From NCBI GenBank assembly GCA_005281725.1, contig SSBO01000001.1, forward strand, positions 7,548,399 to 7,612,398: 64,000 bases of DNA, written 5' to 3'. The notes below the pieces were generated by a model. That model was not told where the DNA came from and did not search any database. It saw only the letters and a program-made list of their open reading frames with translations. The stretch is from Wuchereria bancrofti. Taxonomy: Eukaryota; Nematoda; Chromadorea; Rhabditida; Onchocercidae. Numbering within the stretch: the stretch's first letter is position 1; every line of letters begins with the position of its first letter. Shown here piece after piece: positions 50,265 to 63,621 of this stretch. The position numbers were made by a program, and so were the translations under genes.

Positions 50265-52284
50265 TCAATTTAGTCGATGTATCGTTTTAGAATCTTTTAG
50301 CTCATCCAAACGATCCAGGTCATGCCACCACCTTTGCAAAAAATTCTTTCGAACAATCAAATTAAACCATGGAGAGAATGAGGCCTCACTACCTGGAATG
50401 AAATTCACTGAGAAAAAATAAAAAAAAAAACATTGAAAACATTAGTCGATAATCAGAAAACCGATGAAGTCACCACATATATACCATATATAGACCGAAT
50501 GTACTCTCTTGAATAATAATGAAATTCACAACAAACAAAAATAGCGCGCCCTTGAATAATTACTCTACGGATTCAAGAAAGGCAAAAATGCACTTTTCAA
50601 GATTTCAGTCAGCTCCTCCATTGATGAAACAATAGCTACTGCTTCAACTTCTTCTGGATTTGGCCTAATTTGTTTGACATTACAATCACGCAAAATAATA
50701 ACATAGTCAAGCTCATGTTCGCCCCAACTGTCATCATGCATTGCTTTATATAAAAAACGACCCATGACCTGAAATAAAAGACATACCTTCACTAAACTTT
50801 ATAAAAATGACAAATAATTCTTTACTTGAGAATTTAAAGTCAAATTAAGTGCATGTGATGCTCTGTGTGATGTTAGCTTCAATATAGCATTAAGTTGCAG
50901 CAAACTTTACTTAGTCATTAGTTGATAATAACAAAGTTAGAATTTACTAAAAAACTAATTTTCAAATTTTCCTACCTTCATCTGATCAATATCAACAGAG
51001 TGAATGCCTAATTCATGATTTAATTTCCTTCTGGCAGCTCGTCGAATTCCAACATTCTCATCAGTGCACATTTCATCTTCGTTCCACAACGGATGACTAC
51101 AACACGCATTTGTCCACACCGATGGAAATGTCAATTTCTGAACAGCCCGCTTCTGCAGGATCATTTCGTGGTTTTCCGTAAAGAGAAAAACGCTAAACGC
51201 ACGATGGAGGGTTACTGGAAAAAAAAATAGAACTCGCAAAAAACCTACAAGCAATATCAATAATTATTAGTTGTGTTTATAATACAATGAACTTAGTTCC
51301 CAATTATTCTCATGCTTCAATAACAATAATAATATTAAAACAATGTCTTACACTTATAAACTAACCCCAAGTTTCAACGAACCCTAAAAATTATGTGCAT
51401 GTATTGAATAGCAAATATCAAACAGTCTGAACAAATCATAGCACAACTACCATTTAGATTAAAATAGTAGGAAGATTATACTAAGACAGATTCCCATCCA
51501 GTAATACTGTCAGTAATTTTCCACCAGAAAATCAATACTTACAATATTGAATTCCCTCAGGACATCCTATGAATAGTCAGCAAGCATAAAAATATATACT
51601 CTAAAAACACGAATTTCTTTAGGGTTGAATTTTTATCTGTCCATAAAGAAAACAATTTAATTACCTATGACAATAACTTACATGTTTTGGCTGAATGACA
51701 AAACCGCTTGGATTCAGATCGCAAAGGTCTATCATTCTCATCAACAATAATACAGTGTTCATTCAAATAATTATTCTGCACATTTAATACTGCCGGTCTG
51801 AATAAATTATTCTTCTGCCTGCAGAAACATAGAGTCACTAACTAGGTAATTAGAAAAACAGAAAAAAGCATGCTTGTGGAATTCCATAAGAAATATATCT
51901 TCCCAAACTCAATATACTTTTATAACCACATTCAAAATAATGGAGTTGGATTTATAAAAGCTACGCTTTTCAAAACGGACGGTTGTCAGGAGATTTGATA
52001 TTCTGAATATTAGCTTTCCGGTAAAATTATTTCACATGTTATGAGAAGCAAATCTATCACTATTCGACATTGAAATAAAGGAAACTGTTATTCCATTTAC
52101 GTTTTACAGAATGTTAACTCTGTTAGCATATTTTATTAACTCAATTTCACCGAATAAATCATCCAAATACTTCCAATGAGATTCCTTTACTTCATCTGTT
52201 ATGTTGCATAATAAGCGTGGAAAGCTATCAGAATAAGTTTTAAGAAAAGAACACTCACTTCAAAAGTTTTACCAATGATGACAT
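50265..52284 (-). CDS. idi-1: isopentenyl-diphosphate delta-isomerase, type I
   Basis: Interconverts isopentenyl and dimethylallyl diphosphate, feeding prenyl-chain synthesis for ubiquinone, dolichol and protein prenylation; a Nudix-fold metalloenzyme. Five exons: 52259-52284, 51682-51818, 50976-51214, 50594-50768, 50265-50392, giving 234 residues (human 227). Catalytic Cys lies in TNACCSHPL and catalytic Glu in WGEHELDYV; RRAARRKLNHELGI is the Nudix-like helix; FSPWFNLI and FLQRWW match the family C-terminus. The first 27 residues lack acidic residues and contain Lys/Arg and Ser, consistent with a mitochondrial presequence (inference). The protein ends HRLN, so a terminal HRL-type peroxisomal signal is capped by one extra residue. 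The exon 4 donor (A|GTGCAT) is weak but required by phase. Confidence 0.95.
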
Positions 52285-52332
52285 CCTAAACCGTGTTGAG
52301 CCTCTCCAAAAACGGCAGGTTTCTGAAACAAA
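52285..52332 (-). promoter_or_regulatory. candidate trans-splice acceptor of idi-1
   Basis: GTTTGTTTCAG ends at 52323, 38 bases before the idi-1 ATG. It is one of the strongest acceptors in the window and lies about 570 bases after the vms1 stop, as expected for a downstream gene in an operon. Confidence 0.55.
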
Positions 52333-52829
52333 CAAGGTAAAATACAGCCAGTTCTTTTTAAATGTTAGGTAACAAAGTTTACGAAAATATGAGTGTCGAA
52401 CTTGTCAAGAAATATTGTCACTCGATATAACAGTCCAATAGATTTTTCTCACATCCATCAGATGAATATAAGACTAACATTAATAAATCTAAAGCAAGAG
52501 TTATAAAACATGGAAGTGATTCATAAGTCCTAAAAATTATGTGAAAGTTAGTAATCGCAAATCAATAGGTCCAGTGCAATGCAGTACTTGCTTTCATCAC
52601 TTGTTAAAAAAAAAAGAGACAATGCTTCATAAAATTGCAAACATCAACTATTACCGACTACAATTTGCAATCTCGACTTGATCGAATTTTTAAAATTCCA
52701 ACCAGACATGGCTTTTTCCCATATAGGTCATCCAGTGCTGAAAGGAAGTTGGAAAATCTTAACCAAGAAATATATATTTCTTGTGTCAATAACATCAGAA
52801 AAAAGATCTCTCGGAACTTTTAGACAAAA

Positions 52830-52835
52830 TTTATT
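52830..52835 (-). terminator. candidate polyadenylation signal for vms1
   Basis: AATAAA on the minus strand about 60 bases after the vms1 stop and about 500 bases before the idi-1 acceptor. Confidence 0.5.
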
Positions 52836-52894
52836 AAAGTAACATTGCAATAAAATAACCATTGACAGCAAAATAAGTTATTGTATTAAGATTA

Positions 52895-55800
52895 TCAAGA
52901 TATAAGTTGAGGGGGATGTTCCCGTCGATGTTGCTGTAGGCACGCGAGTGAGCAGAAACGATTATCACAATATTCAAAATGTTTAGAAATCAAAACTGTA
53001 CCGCACTAAAACAAAATAATAGTAATTAATAATAGCCATTAATAATTATTATAATTGTTTACTTCCCCTCTTTATAGTAAGTGACAATTATAATAGCAAT
53101 TGTAATTGTTAACACTATAAAGAGGAGAAATAGACTAATGATGATTGCAATTCGAATACTAAAAGTGGCAACAATCACGAAATAACAGTAATAACAATAT
53201 TGAATTAGTTAAATATCCCAATTTTCAACATGCATCGAGAATTTAACTAATGTAATGACATAAATGTTTAAGTTGCAATTACCATTTCTTGTTTGTAATT
53301 GATCAATTTTATCACCAAACAATAACTGACCTTGAAACAACGACTACCATCATTTTCAACAATCTGACAACCTTTCTGCAAAGATGCAGCAAGACGGCGT
53401 TCTGCAGCAAGAGCTCTTTTTTCTCGATCAGAAAGAGCTAAATACTTTTGACGTTGTTCCTAAAAAAAATAAATAATCGGTTCTCCCGGGATTTTTAGTA
53501 ATGAACTTGTGGATCTTTATAAAAGAAAAAGAAAAAACTGTTACTGGAAAAGAGATGCAAAATCACTACCTGTTCTATCCTTTCTTGATGTTTGACAATT
53601 CTTTTGGCTTTGTCACGTTGCTTCTTCTTTTCCCGTTGGACTCGTTTTTTTTCTGCCTCTTTCGCTAATTGTTCTTCACTCAGTACCGCTAGTTCTGGTA
53701 TTTGGCTAATATTCCAGTTAAATGCATCGGGATGTTCGGATCGAAATTTGCTAAACGCTTGACGAACCGCTCGGTTTTGCGCGACCTAATGTGATACGAT
53801 CCGAAATCAAGAATAGACCTTATCTCCTACGACATAAGGAGATATATTAATGATGTAATCGCAAATAAATTAATGTAAAATACCTGGTAAGGAACCTTCC
53901 CATCACTGTCTTTCACCGTTGGATCACATCCTAACAATAACAACTCCTGGAAATTATAGTAAACAATTTAAACTGCTTCACAAAAGCAAACGAAAATGTA
54001 TGACATCCCACAATTATAATAGTTACTAGTTTCATTCATAAAAATTTTTTATCAAAGAAATATAAAGTTTATTTGAACACGTACTTCCATGATTTCTACT
54101 GCACCTCTTCTCGCTACAACATGCAGAAAAGTTGAAGAAGTCGGAGGAAATCTCACTTCCCGGATATATTTCAAGAATTTTTCTTTCCTTTCCTCATTGC
54201 TTTCCAACAGTTGATGCAATTTTGAAACTGAATTTAAACGTATAGAAGCATACAAAGCCTGGACATTTACATCGCTCAAAACATTCACCACTGCTCCACA
54301 TTGTTTCGAATTTTTTTTTCCTTCCTGAAATATATATGAATTCTACCCAAAATCTTTATAATTTCAGCATTTAATCCCGAAAATTGAAATGAAACCCAAA
54401 GAATGAAAAAAAAAGTTTTGGAAAAATCGGTAGTGGAAGTTCCTCAATGCAGGTCAATCAAAAATTCACTGCGTTCTCAGAATTCAAACAGAATTTTGAA
54501 ACCTTTTGCAGCCAAGACATATTGTTTCCACTTTTTCAGTGAATTAACTTTTGAGCGCCACAAACACACACTGGAATAAAACTACAAATTTACATTTGAT
54601 ATATTCATCACTACTTCAGGTTGCTGTTGATTCATTTCACCAGTGGCGTTATCATTATCTGATTCCAGAGATTCACTAGACGGGTAATTTACTCCTGACA
54701 TCTTGCGCCGAAATAATCGCTTCTGTTTCTTGCGCAGCTTTTTAAGCCTTTCTTGTTCTTCATTGAAATTAACTACTGACCCGTGGGAACGAATGATTTC
54801 TATAAATATGATTTAACAGTAAACACATCAAAAAAAAATTTCAACGACTTCACTAATTCTCATTACCAACATCAATAAAAATTTTATGGATGCGTGATTT
54901 TATATCACACGGCTATTAACCAGTTCTGTATAACAGAGAACAGAAAATTTATTCTAAACAATCTTAAGTTCACAAATATGCCGATCAGAGATCCTCGGAA
55001 ACTATCTTAAGCTTTGAAAGTCAAACAAAGTGACCCTCATAAATCTGTACCGCAAGAACTGACAAATAAGGAAACAAAAGGAAAAAAGCGTGAAGGAGAA
55101 AAGAAACCAAGAAACATACTCAACCTTGACCATGTTCGCTGTAGTTCGTCTACCGTTGGTCGGCGTGTTTCGAACGGTATTGTCCTCAAACGTTCGTCAT
55201 CTTTTCGTAATTTGAAATTTTTCGTTTCTTCAAAAAAGACATGTCTGCAATACAAAAAAATAATTGCACTGCATGAACTTTCAACTTCATTAAAACTCCA
55301 CAATTAAAATTAAATTTTTTAGGATTTCTTCATGAAAGTGAGCATATTCAAGTAATTAATGAGTAGAAAACAGTATAAAACAGTAAATAATGCTATTAAA
55401 ATAACAGTATAAGAAAATGACAGTACATCCATGTCGGTGCATATATCGATAATACATATAAAAGGCGCTATAGGATTTGTTATGATTTTATGGAAAAGAC
55501 TACGCCTAATTCAAGCTACCTTTTCTAGTACAACTATTAATTAACGGTTCGGCCGTTCAGAGCGATTAAATTGCCACGAATGACATTACCAGTTAAGGTC
55601 AAACGCGTATGCGAATTTGTCAATTAGATTTGATCTATAGTACAGAACTCTAAATATTTAACTATTACTTCAAGATCAACACATTAAGTGCTGTAAAAGA
55701 ATGAATAGTAAGAAGACATCATTGATTTAGTGTATGTATCTATCGATTCAAATATTCAATTATTCCAATAATCACTGTCACTCTCTCGATCAACTAATCT

Positions 55801-58120
55801 CGTCTAATTATATATTAAAAAGTAAAAACCAGTGTAAAGAGAATGAAAAAAAGGCATTAATACATAAGATCCATACATGTAAGTCCAGAACTATATTCTT
55901 TTTTAAATTTTAAGAAAAAAAAAAAACATATTACCTTAGCGACATTGGACAACGCACAAATATTAATGGACTTTGTTCCAATAACTTCGACCAATTCGCT
56001 AACAAACATTGAATTTCTTCTTTTAAAGCTTTTTCGTTATATCTGTAGAAATTAAAAATTTGCAAAACGGAGCATGAAATTTCTAACGTTTACATAACTT
56101 AATATCTTTTTAATGCTTCAAACAGCAATTAAATAAACAGCTGAAAGGCTGGCAATTATCTTTTGTAGTAAACTAGTGTGCGCGCCAATAAAACTATTCT
56201 TCTAGTGTATAATGTGTTATATTTTAATGTGTACAATATATATGATTCAGTAATTAATGATTTCATTTAAAACATTTACTAGAAATAAAAGACACTTACC
56301 GATCAAACTAAGATGGGTAGAGAATTATTGCAGCCTAATTTAACCAACCCCAAGTGCGTTGTTCCTGTGCTTTGAACAGGAAATAAACATTTCTGACGCT
56401 AAATCTGTCTCATGCTCATTCTCATTGCTCGTTAACTAGGCACCCGTTAACTAGCAGTTTACGCTGATCAGTCTTTCAAAATCTTCAAGAAAATTTTCAA
56501 CCTTCTCACAGAAGCACCAGCACTTTTTGCCGCAGATCTTCGTGCATCGGATACTGACTGTGATGTTCCCTGTTTCGCTCGGATAACATAACGATGGAAA
56601 CTCTTGTGTACAACTAATTTATTACTAAAATAAAACAGCAAATTCAAACAAGAATTTAAAAATCTCGCAACATGACACGGTATATTCAAATCGAAAATTA
56701 TGTATCAGAAACTAATTTCACTTATTTGGTATTTCATGTGTAATAATGGTAATAGACTATAATATAATATAGAAATCCGTTTAGCCAGAATGTTTCAGAA
56801 TCTTAGATGTTAGGCTAATAATTTTAGTAAAATGCAAATTTAAACATTTTTATAGAAGTGTCCAAACAAATCCAACATTTGACACGAAATATTTCTATTG
56901 AAGCAGTACTTACTTCTCGAAAATTCCACCACAGAAATGACCAGCAGAAAGCAACAAAATAGCACAATCCAATGGACGAATGAACAAACTTCGTGACATA
57001 ACCTCATTTTTCAGTAAAATGCATCGATATATGGAATATACCATTTTGTCGCTTAAGAAATAAGCATGAGCTCCGCCAGTAAATGGCTTTATCTCATCAT
57101 CACTTTCCGTATCCAATGAGCTCAGCTGATCTGCAATAACAAACTCCTCCATTCCTTTTTTTTTCTTAAAATTAACAAAAGGAAGCAATATTATCTAATT
57201 GATAAAAAAAATCCAGAAAAATTAATCAACATGAAATTAAATTTCATTCAGTATAAAGCTATGTGAAAATAATGTGAAAGCGTAATAAAATGTAAAAGAC
57301 CTAGTTTACACTATTAAACAAAAAAAAACTTAAATCAGAATTATTTAGTAAACTATTTTTCCTAAATTAAAATAAATTATTCAGCTGAAGCTGTTTTGAA
57401 TTTTTTTTTTTTCGAACTAAATTTCTGATAACCAACCGTTATCGGATATCGCTTGCTCAAACTCATCCTCTGTGAGCAATGGTCGTCCTTTCAAAACCCG
57501 ATGAAGGTTATGCCGATGCCAGTCAGATTTATAATGTGCTATTAAGTCAATTCGATCTTCCTCAATAGGCGCTTTACAAATTGTACATGAAAGACCTGGA
57601 AAACAGTTATTTAAAAACTGTTATCCATATTCAATAAAAAAAAAAAAGAATTTATAAGAAAGTGAAAAAGACATAATATAAAGTAAAAATGGTACAATTC
57701 GGCCGCACAAAAACTAGCAACTAAAAAAAAGAATGAAATAACACTAGGAATGTCGGCATAATTTAGAGTAGAAATACATTAAAAAAATAATAACCTAAAA
57801 TAAAGTAACAATTAATTAATAAACAAGGGATTAACAAATGTGATTTACGGGATATTTAAGTAATCAAGTGACTTTTCAATTTCAGTTTGGCTCCAAAGTC
57901 AAAAAATTCTTCTGTAAATTAAGCAACTTTCAAAGATTTAAGATTATAATTAAACATCAAACATTTAAAATGACTTACCACAATCTTGCTTTTCAAAGTA
58001 AGATTCCATTGGTTGGACTTCTTCTGTAACATTGATAAAGTTATACGGTTCCACCACAGCCTCAGACCAACGTGAATCGTTGATCGAATAAGAGATTTTA
58101 GATGATGCCGTCTTCATCAT
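52895..58120 (-). CDS. vms-1: Vms1/ANKZF1 peptidyl-tRNA hydrolase of ribosome quality control
   Basis: Releases nascent chains from stalled 60S ribosomes by cleaving the tRNA CCA end and works with p97/CDC-48. Twelve exons: 57979-58120, 57437-57595, 56914-57154, 56502-56624, 55935-56042, 55120-55244, 54594-54799, 54085-54324, 53884-53946, 53570-53785, 53331-53459, 52895-53005; phases agree and give about 620 residues. In order: a C2H2-type zinc finger (CTIC then HYKSDWHRHNLH), the VLRF1 catalytic domain with HKSFHRYVIRAKQGTSQS (Gln203 aligns with the catalytic Gln of the family), ankyrin repeats at about 390-470, a charged coiled coil, a VCP-interacting motif (REKRALAAERR fits RX5AAX2R) and a C-terminal Cys-rich finger. 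The ends of exons 3 (acceptor) and 7 (donor, three in-phase choices) are uncertain. Confidence 0.94.
53067..53125. repeat. imperfect inverted repeat in a vms-1 intron
   Basis: CCTCTTTATAGT at 53067-53078 is matched by its reverse complement at 53114-53125, and complementarity continues inward with a few mismatches, giving a stem of about 27 bases with a very short loop. It lies in the intron between exons 11 and 12. Confidence 0.8.
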
Positions 58121-58155
58121 TACATAAAATTACAGCTAATCCAGATCTAAAAGAA
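58121..58155 (-). promoter_or_regulatory. candidate SL trans-splice acceptor of vms-1
   Basis: CTTCTTTTAG ends at 58147, 26 bases before the ATG, with a good pyrimidine tract. Confidence 0.5.
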
Positions 58156-59539
58156 GGATTTAGCAGAAGAACGTGTAGAGCACTAAACTATCCAATCTTT
58201 TTTTTTCTAAAAATTAATCTTTTTTCTTTCCATTACTTATACAGCAAAGTAATTTTCTAACTTAAGTATGACAAATAAGTTCCAACAATGGAATAAAGAA
58301 AAATAAAACATAATTAAATAAGAAAAGTATAACAAACAGTGAAAGAAAACTACAACTGAAAGTTATGAAATTTAAGATTTATACCACTCAACCAGAGATA
58401 AAGAAAAAAAGTGAAGAAGGTTATATATACACATATACAGTTATCATTATGCTAAAATATGACAATTGGCAAATTCTTTGTTTACATAATTTCGCCAGAC
58501 ATTATCGTACATGTATTATCATGAGCTTAAGCCTGCTCTACCTGATTTTTATCAACTCAGCAATTTCGACTGTCACAAATAAGATAAAAAATAAATTATT
58601 TTAGAAGTGGAGAGAAATTACATAGAAGGAAAGATTAGGATGTGGAGATGATATGGACAGCATTTCAAATTTTTTAAAATTGACTGTAATTTAAAATCAT
58701 CAATATACATCAACTTCATTCCTTATCCATTATGTAAACATTTCATGCTTTCAGCTATTAATGCATACTAAAGAATGTGATACAAATTCAGAAGAAGTAC
58801 TAATTCAATTAAACTTGTTTATTGTTTATGAATGATAATTTTTAAAAATGACAATTTGTAAGAATAAATCATACCTAAGTTGCTGTTTATTTTAATTAGA
58901 ATTTACGTATGTAATCTCCAGTAGTAATCAAACGGGCAAATAAAGGATTTTTCTTTTGGAGTGAATAGTGAACATAGCAATGTCAATGAAATAAATTTTC
59001 CAAAATATATTTATAAACAGCATGTTACGTACTGCTAAATGAAAAGAAAGGAAAGTGAAACCTATGAAATTTTTATAAAATTATGAACCAAAAAACGAGA
59101 AAATAATCGAACACATAAGATGAGCATAGATGAAAATTGGCATAAAAGAATGCACCGCATATTAGACAATAAATAACATAACTCTATCCTTCAAAAATGC
59201 TTAGAAATGTGAAAAGTCTTGCTATATATATTCGATTTTATATATTAGTATTTAACAAAATTTTGATTTTGAAAGTTAGTTCAATTTTTTTTTTCATTGT
59301 CCGTATGTGAGGAATCTGACAGCTTTGAAAAGTAGTTAGTCAAAAATAGTAAATTCTGATTTAACTGAGTGTAATCACATTACAGTTTTAATTCATATTT
59401 GTAACATTAGAAGCACTAATTGAGAACAAGCATCCAAAGTGAAACAAAAAGACATAAGCCAAAAAATGAAGGAAATTTTCGCTTCGTTATGCATAAAAAC
59501 CAAACGTTTAGATCCAAACATTTGATTGAGATCAGCATG
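58156..59539. other. intergenic region between nse4 and vms-1
   Basis: About 1.4 kb of AT-rich sequence. The 79-codon + frame at 58365-58604 has no recognisable feature and is not called. No promoter element could be identified by eye. Confidence 0.6.
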
Positions 59540-62515
59540 TTAATGATCAATTATAACAGGTTCCCTGATATTCAACAATTTGACTGTTTCTTGCCAATCA
59601 CTATAGCTAAAGCTTATAACACCACGATTGTCTTGTTCAGTACTATTCTCAAGAGCTTTACGTTCAGCATTACCAATTAAACCTAAAAATTTCCTATCTT
59701 CATATTAGAAATATATCATAATTTGCAGACAAAAGAAAATGTAAAGTATTCCAATCATTCGTTTTGTGTTGCTAAACTTACTCAAACGTGGCATATTATC
59801 ATCGCCAATATGCAATCCAACTTTATTTTCTTTTAATAAAAATGATGTATAGAAAGCATTTGCCACAGAACGCGAGAAATCCGTTGGATGGAAGCAAAAT
59901 TCGAAATAATTAATTGATTTCGTATTACGTTGCTTTAAATAACTTTTCAAACAATGCATGACATTGTCAAGTTGTCTAGCAAGCGGATCCGTTCGTCGCT
60001 GCAATTCCTTTTCCTAAAAAAAGCTGATACTTTTTGAAAATCAAACATAATTATTTATCACTATATGTTTCCATTTTATCATTATTTTATTTACCAGTTG
60101 AAGCAGATATTTAACATCATTATCGAAAAAACAAAGTAATAAATCCAATTTCATTTACTACCTTAACATTGGCTACTTTCATAAAATTTGAATGGATTTC
60201 AGCTACTTCAGTTGATCACTCAATCCGTCACTCAACCTTGTGATTGGAATAAATACTTCTTCTCTGCCAATTACTTACTTCAACTTCTCGTAACTGCACG
60301 ATTTCTTCATTCAGCTTTAATTTTGCCCTTTCGACTTTCTTTTTTGCATTTTTTTCGACTTTGTTAAATCCATCATTCATTCCTTTCGGAATTTCCTCCA
60401 GTAATAACGGTCCGCTGAATGATAAAAAAAAGTATTTAGCTTTATCAACAAGAAAAAAAAACACCCAATATAATAATATTATGGAAACACAATAATGATC
60501 GGCCAATCACTGTACCATGCTTTTTACCTAAATACTCAGAACACTTTTTTTTGTAAAAGCATTTGCTCAAAACTGGCTTTAAAATTCAAAACATCACTAC
60601 CAATCTTAAATTTACTAATCATCTTTAACTGAAGCTCTGCAAAAATTTTACTGAACTACAAAATGAAAAACAATTACAGGCATGATAAAGCAGGTGGAAG
60701 GCTGAGGACATTCATAAAATGACTGCCGAATGCTGCCCAGCTTGACTGCTGATTATCAAATGTTGTTTTCCCATCTTTTTCGATCAAACCGCATTCATTT
60801 TTTAAAAAATTTGTCTGGAAACAAGTATTTTTTACCATAAATTAGAATCGCCATAGTGGTATATTAATATCCTGAGAGAAAGTTTGTACAATCTATCAAA
60901 TTTCGACCTTTGAACTAAAAATGTTTACAAATTCGAAACAAAAATTTACGACCCTACTGATGCTGAACAGTCAAAACCGATGAAATTTAGCAGTTCAAAA
61001 AGGTTTGATCCGATTTAATTATTTAAATTTGGTGGAGAAAAATTCTGTTAAACCATCCTGTACCAAACGTAGCTTCACAAAAATTTAAATTGAAATCCAG
61101 AACCTAAATCCAACTTACAACTTACGCTATGAAAAGTAAAAATTATTTCTCTCATTCCTTCCTAATCTTTCCTAACCGGGCATTCTTCCTACCAACACAT
61201 TTATTCACTACGTTTCTACACAGATTGTTTCTTTTTTTCCCTTTTGTAGGGTATGAAAAGTTACCTCTTCTAAAAAGTTATCACTGTAAACTACTCTAAA
61301 AATATTGAAAGACAACATCGAGAATAAAATCATAAAAAGTTTACGTGATAGAAAATATTCCGCTAAAGAAGTGTTCAATAACGATAATAATTAAGCCTCA
61401 TTATCACTTTATCGACAGGGAAAGTTAATGGAAAATAATCAGCCTCTGAATTTCCAAATATGCTTAGTTCCAAATTGATGATCTGATCTCTTGCAAACAA
61501 CAAAGGCTTCAACAAAACTGAACAAATAAAACAAATCTATATCATGACGCTGTGCACATAAAAAAGGGATACATGAAACACTATTTTTGTGATATAATAT
61601 TAACTGAAAAGAGATATACTTCAATGTTAAGCGACAGGATCAAAATTATATTAATACTCGAATCACTAAACATACCAATGTTTGAACAAAAGAATGCAAA
61701 TTAATCGTTCTCTTGGCTGAGTCATTATGAAAACTTTGAACTTCTGTGGCAATAAGTTTCGACAGGGATTTCGTTAATTTTGCATCTGTCATCATATAAC
61801 GACAAGACTGCATCTTAAAAATACTTTCACTTTTTCAATTTACTCAGCAATCATTTAAAAATTTCCACAAACTACTGTGCCTTGTAACGGATACGGACTA
61901 AATAGCAGTGCTACCGATATTGGTTTCTTTCTTTTTTCTGCCAAAAAATAAGGAAAATTTAACCTTGACAAAACTTTCTTCTAAGTTATTGGTTTGCTGC
62001 AAGTATTTCTGAGAACGAAGATTATCATCTTTTTCACAACCTTCACTTACTGCCATTGTTAGCTCTAAAATATCAAACAAAATTCTAAAATAATATTCCA
62101 ATTATAAAATTATGGACTCCAGATTACAATTCCTGTATATTATACAAGAATTTTCGACAAAATTATTACTCAAATAACAGCCCTATCCAGATTTTCTAAA
62201 ACTTTTTTGTATGATCTTCTGAGGGAAAAATCATCATAATCACGAAATTACTACCACTATAGGCTTGATCTAAAAATCAACCATTAGTCAAACATATATA
62301 CGAGTAAAACTAAATTTTAACCATAAATATATAATCATGATATGTTAACAGCAGCAACATGAAAACCTTAAAAAATTATAAAAAGAACAGCTAGACTAAC
62401 TATCAATCTTTTCGCATAATTGTTGTGCTCTTTCATGGTACTGCAATTCATTCTCATCACCGTTACTGGTACCACATTGGTCAACATCTTCTGATGTTTC
62501 CATATCTTCGTCCAT
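59540..62515 (-). CDS. NSMCE4: SMC5-SMC6 complex kleisin subunit Nse4
   Basis: The kleisin that bridges the SMC5 and SMC6 heads in the nuclear complex for recombination repair and chromosome maintenance. Seven exons: 62401-62515, 61964-62064, 61676-61813, 60678-60814, 60279-60414, 59782-60013, 59540-59682, giving 333 residues in consistent phase. The N-terminal helical part carries YHERAQQLCEKIDKLT; the middle has TTFDNQQSSWAAFGSHF, and a Lys/Glu-rich coil follows. The C-terminal Nse4 domain is the clearest part: NYFEFCFHPTDFSRSVANAF, SFLLKENKVGL, and a final SFSYSDWQETVKLLNIREPVI. The N-terminus is short and acidic. Family recognition rests mainly on the C-terminal domain and is strong; the poorly conserved middle is supported by phase only. 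Confidence 0.9.
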
Positions 62516-62541
62516 TAGTAGTGACAACTTGCTGAAAACTC
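62516..62541 (-). promoter_or_regulatory. candidate SL trans-splice acceptor of nse4
   Basis: GAGTTTTCAG ends at 62532, 16 bases before the ATG. Confidence 0.5.
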
Positions 62542-63621
62542 TTTTTTTGTGTCTTTTTGCTCTACCGATACCTACCTATTTGCATATCGATTGAAAAAAT
62601 TTCCCACCGCATTAGTAGAAAGAGAACATACGAGAATGATTACTAAACAAAATAGAATAGAAAATCTAACTGATAACCATGAATCAAAAAGAACTGCTCA
62701 AATTTCATTTCCTAATTTTAAATTTTTGCAGTGTGAAAGAAATGAGAACTTCCGCACCACATTATAGCAATCTTAAAAGAGAAAAAAAAGATAATTACAT
62801 TCTCGAATTAGAAAACACTACTAATAGCAACATTTCCGCAATAATTTTTCTTGTTTTTGTTCCTGTAAAAAATCCAAAAAAATACATACATTATCAAATA
62901 GTAGAAAAATTCCATTGGTTTGCTTAGCATTAACTTTTTTATTGCTTATTTCAAATATTTTCTATTAAGATACAAGCTTTCATCAATGAATAAAACGAAA
63001 AAAAGGAGTGATAACAACTTATCAATCTTTTATTGGGAAAATGTGGAAAAGTACAATGATCAACGAAAAACCAACTTTTAAAAACAAATCAAATATCACT
63101 GTTTCAAAAAGAGATAATAGATGCTAATATGAAAAAGAATCTTCAGCGAAGTCCATAAAATCAGATGAAAAATAAACTATAACATGATTTAGTGACAGTA
63201 TGTCTTTTTAATTTAAAACAATAAATAATAACATATCGAAGTTGATTATACTAAAACCTATGAAATAAAAGCACAGAAGATTATGTCAGTAATTTTAGCT
63301 TATAATATCTGATAATTCGTTGTAAGATATGGTAAACGTGAAATAGAAATCCAAATATTTTGGAAATTCACAAATTCAGGTTTGGTAAGTCACTACCAAT
63401 TAACAAATCTTGCAAAAATTTTCCTTTTCTTTATTTTGTTGAAGGTAATTATATTAAAAAGTAAAAATTAATCGGCTAGTTTTTGATCATTAATCAAGCT
63501 AAATAAGGAAAAAAAAATTGTATATAAATCGCTATCTACTTAAAATGATAACAATGAAGGAATGATGGTTTTAAATGAATTTGAAACTGTACGATGTCCA
63601 TCAAAATAACGAAATCCAAAA
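62542..63621. other. intergenic region between pyrophosphatase and nse4
   Basis: About 1.1 kb, AT-rich. Two overlapping + frames at 62549-62927 are antisense or intergenic and show no motif. An AATAAA for the pyrophosphatase lies at 63430-63435. Confidence 0.6.
63430..63435 (-). terminator. candidate polyadenylation signal for the pyrophosphatase gene
   Basis: AATAAA on the minus strand about 190 bases after the stop. Confidence 0.35.

Noticed and set aside
55014..55307. 98-codon plus frame
   Set aside because: It is antisense to vms-1 exon 6, whose minus-strand reading matches the family.
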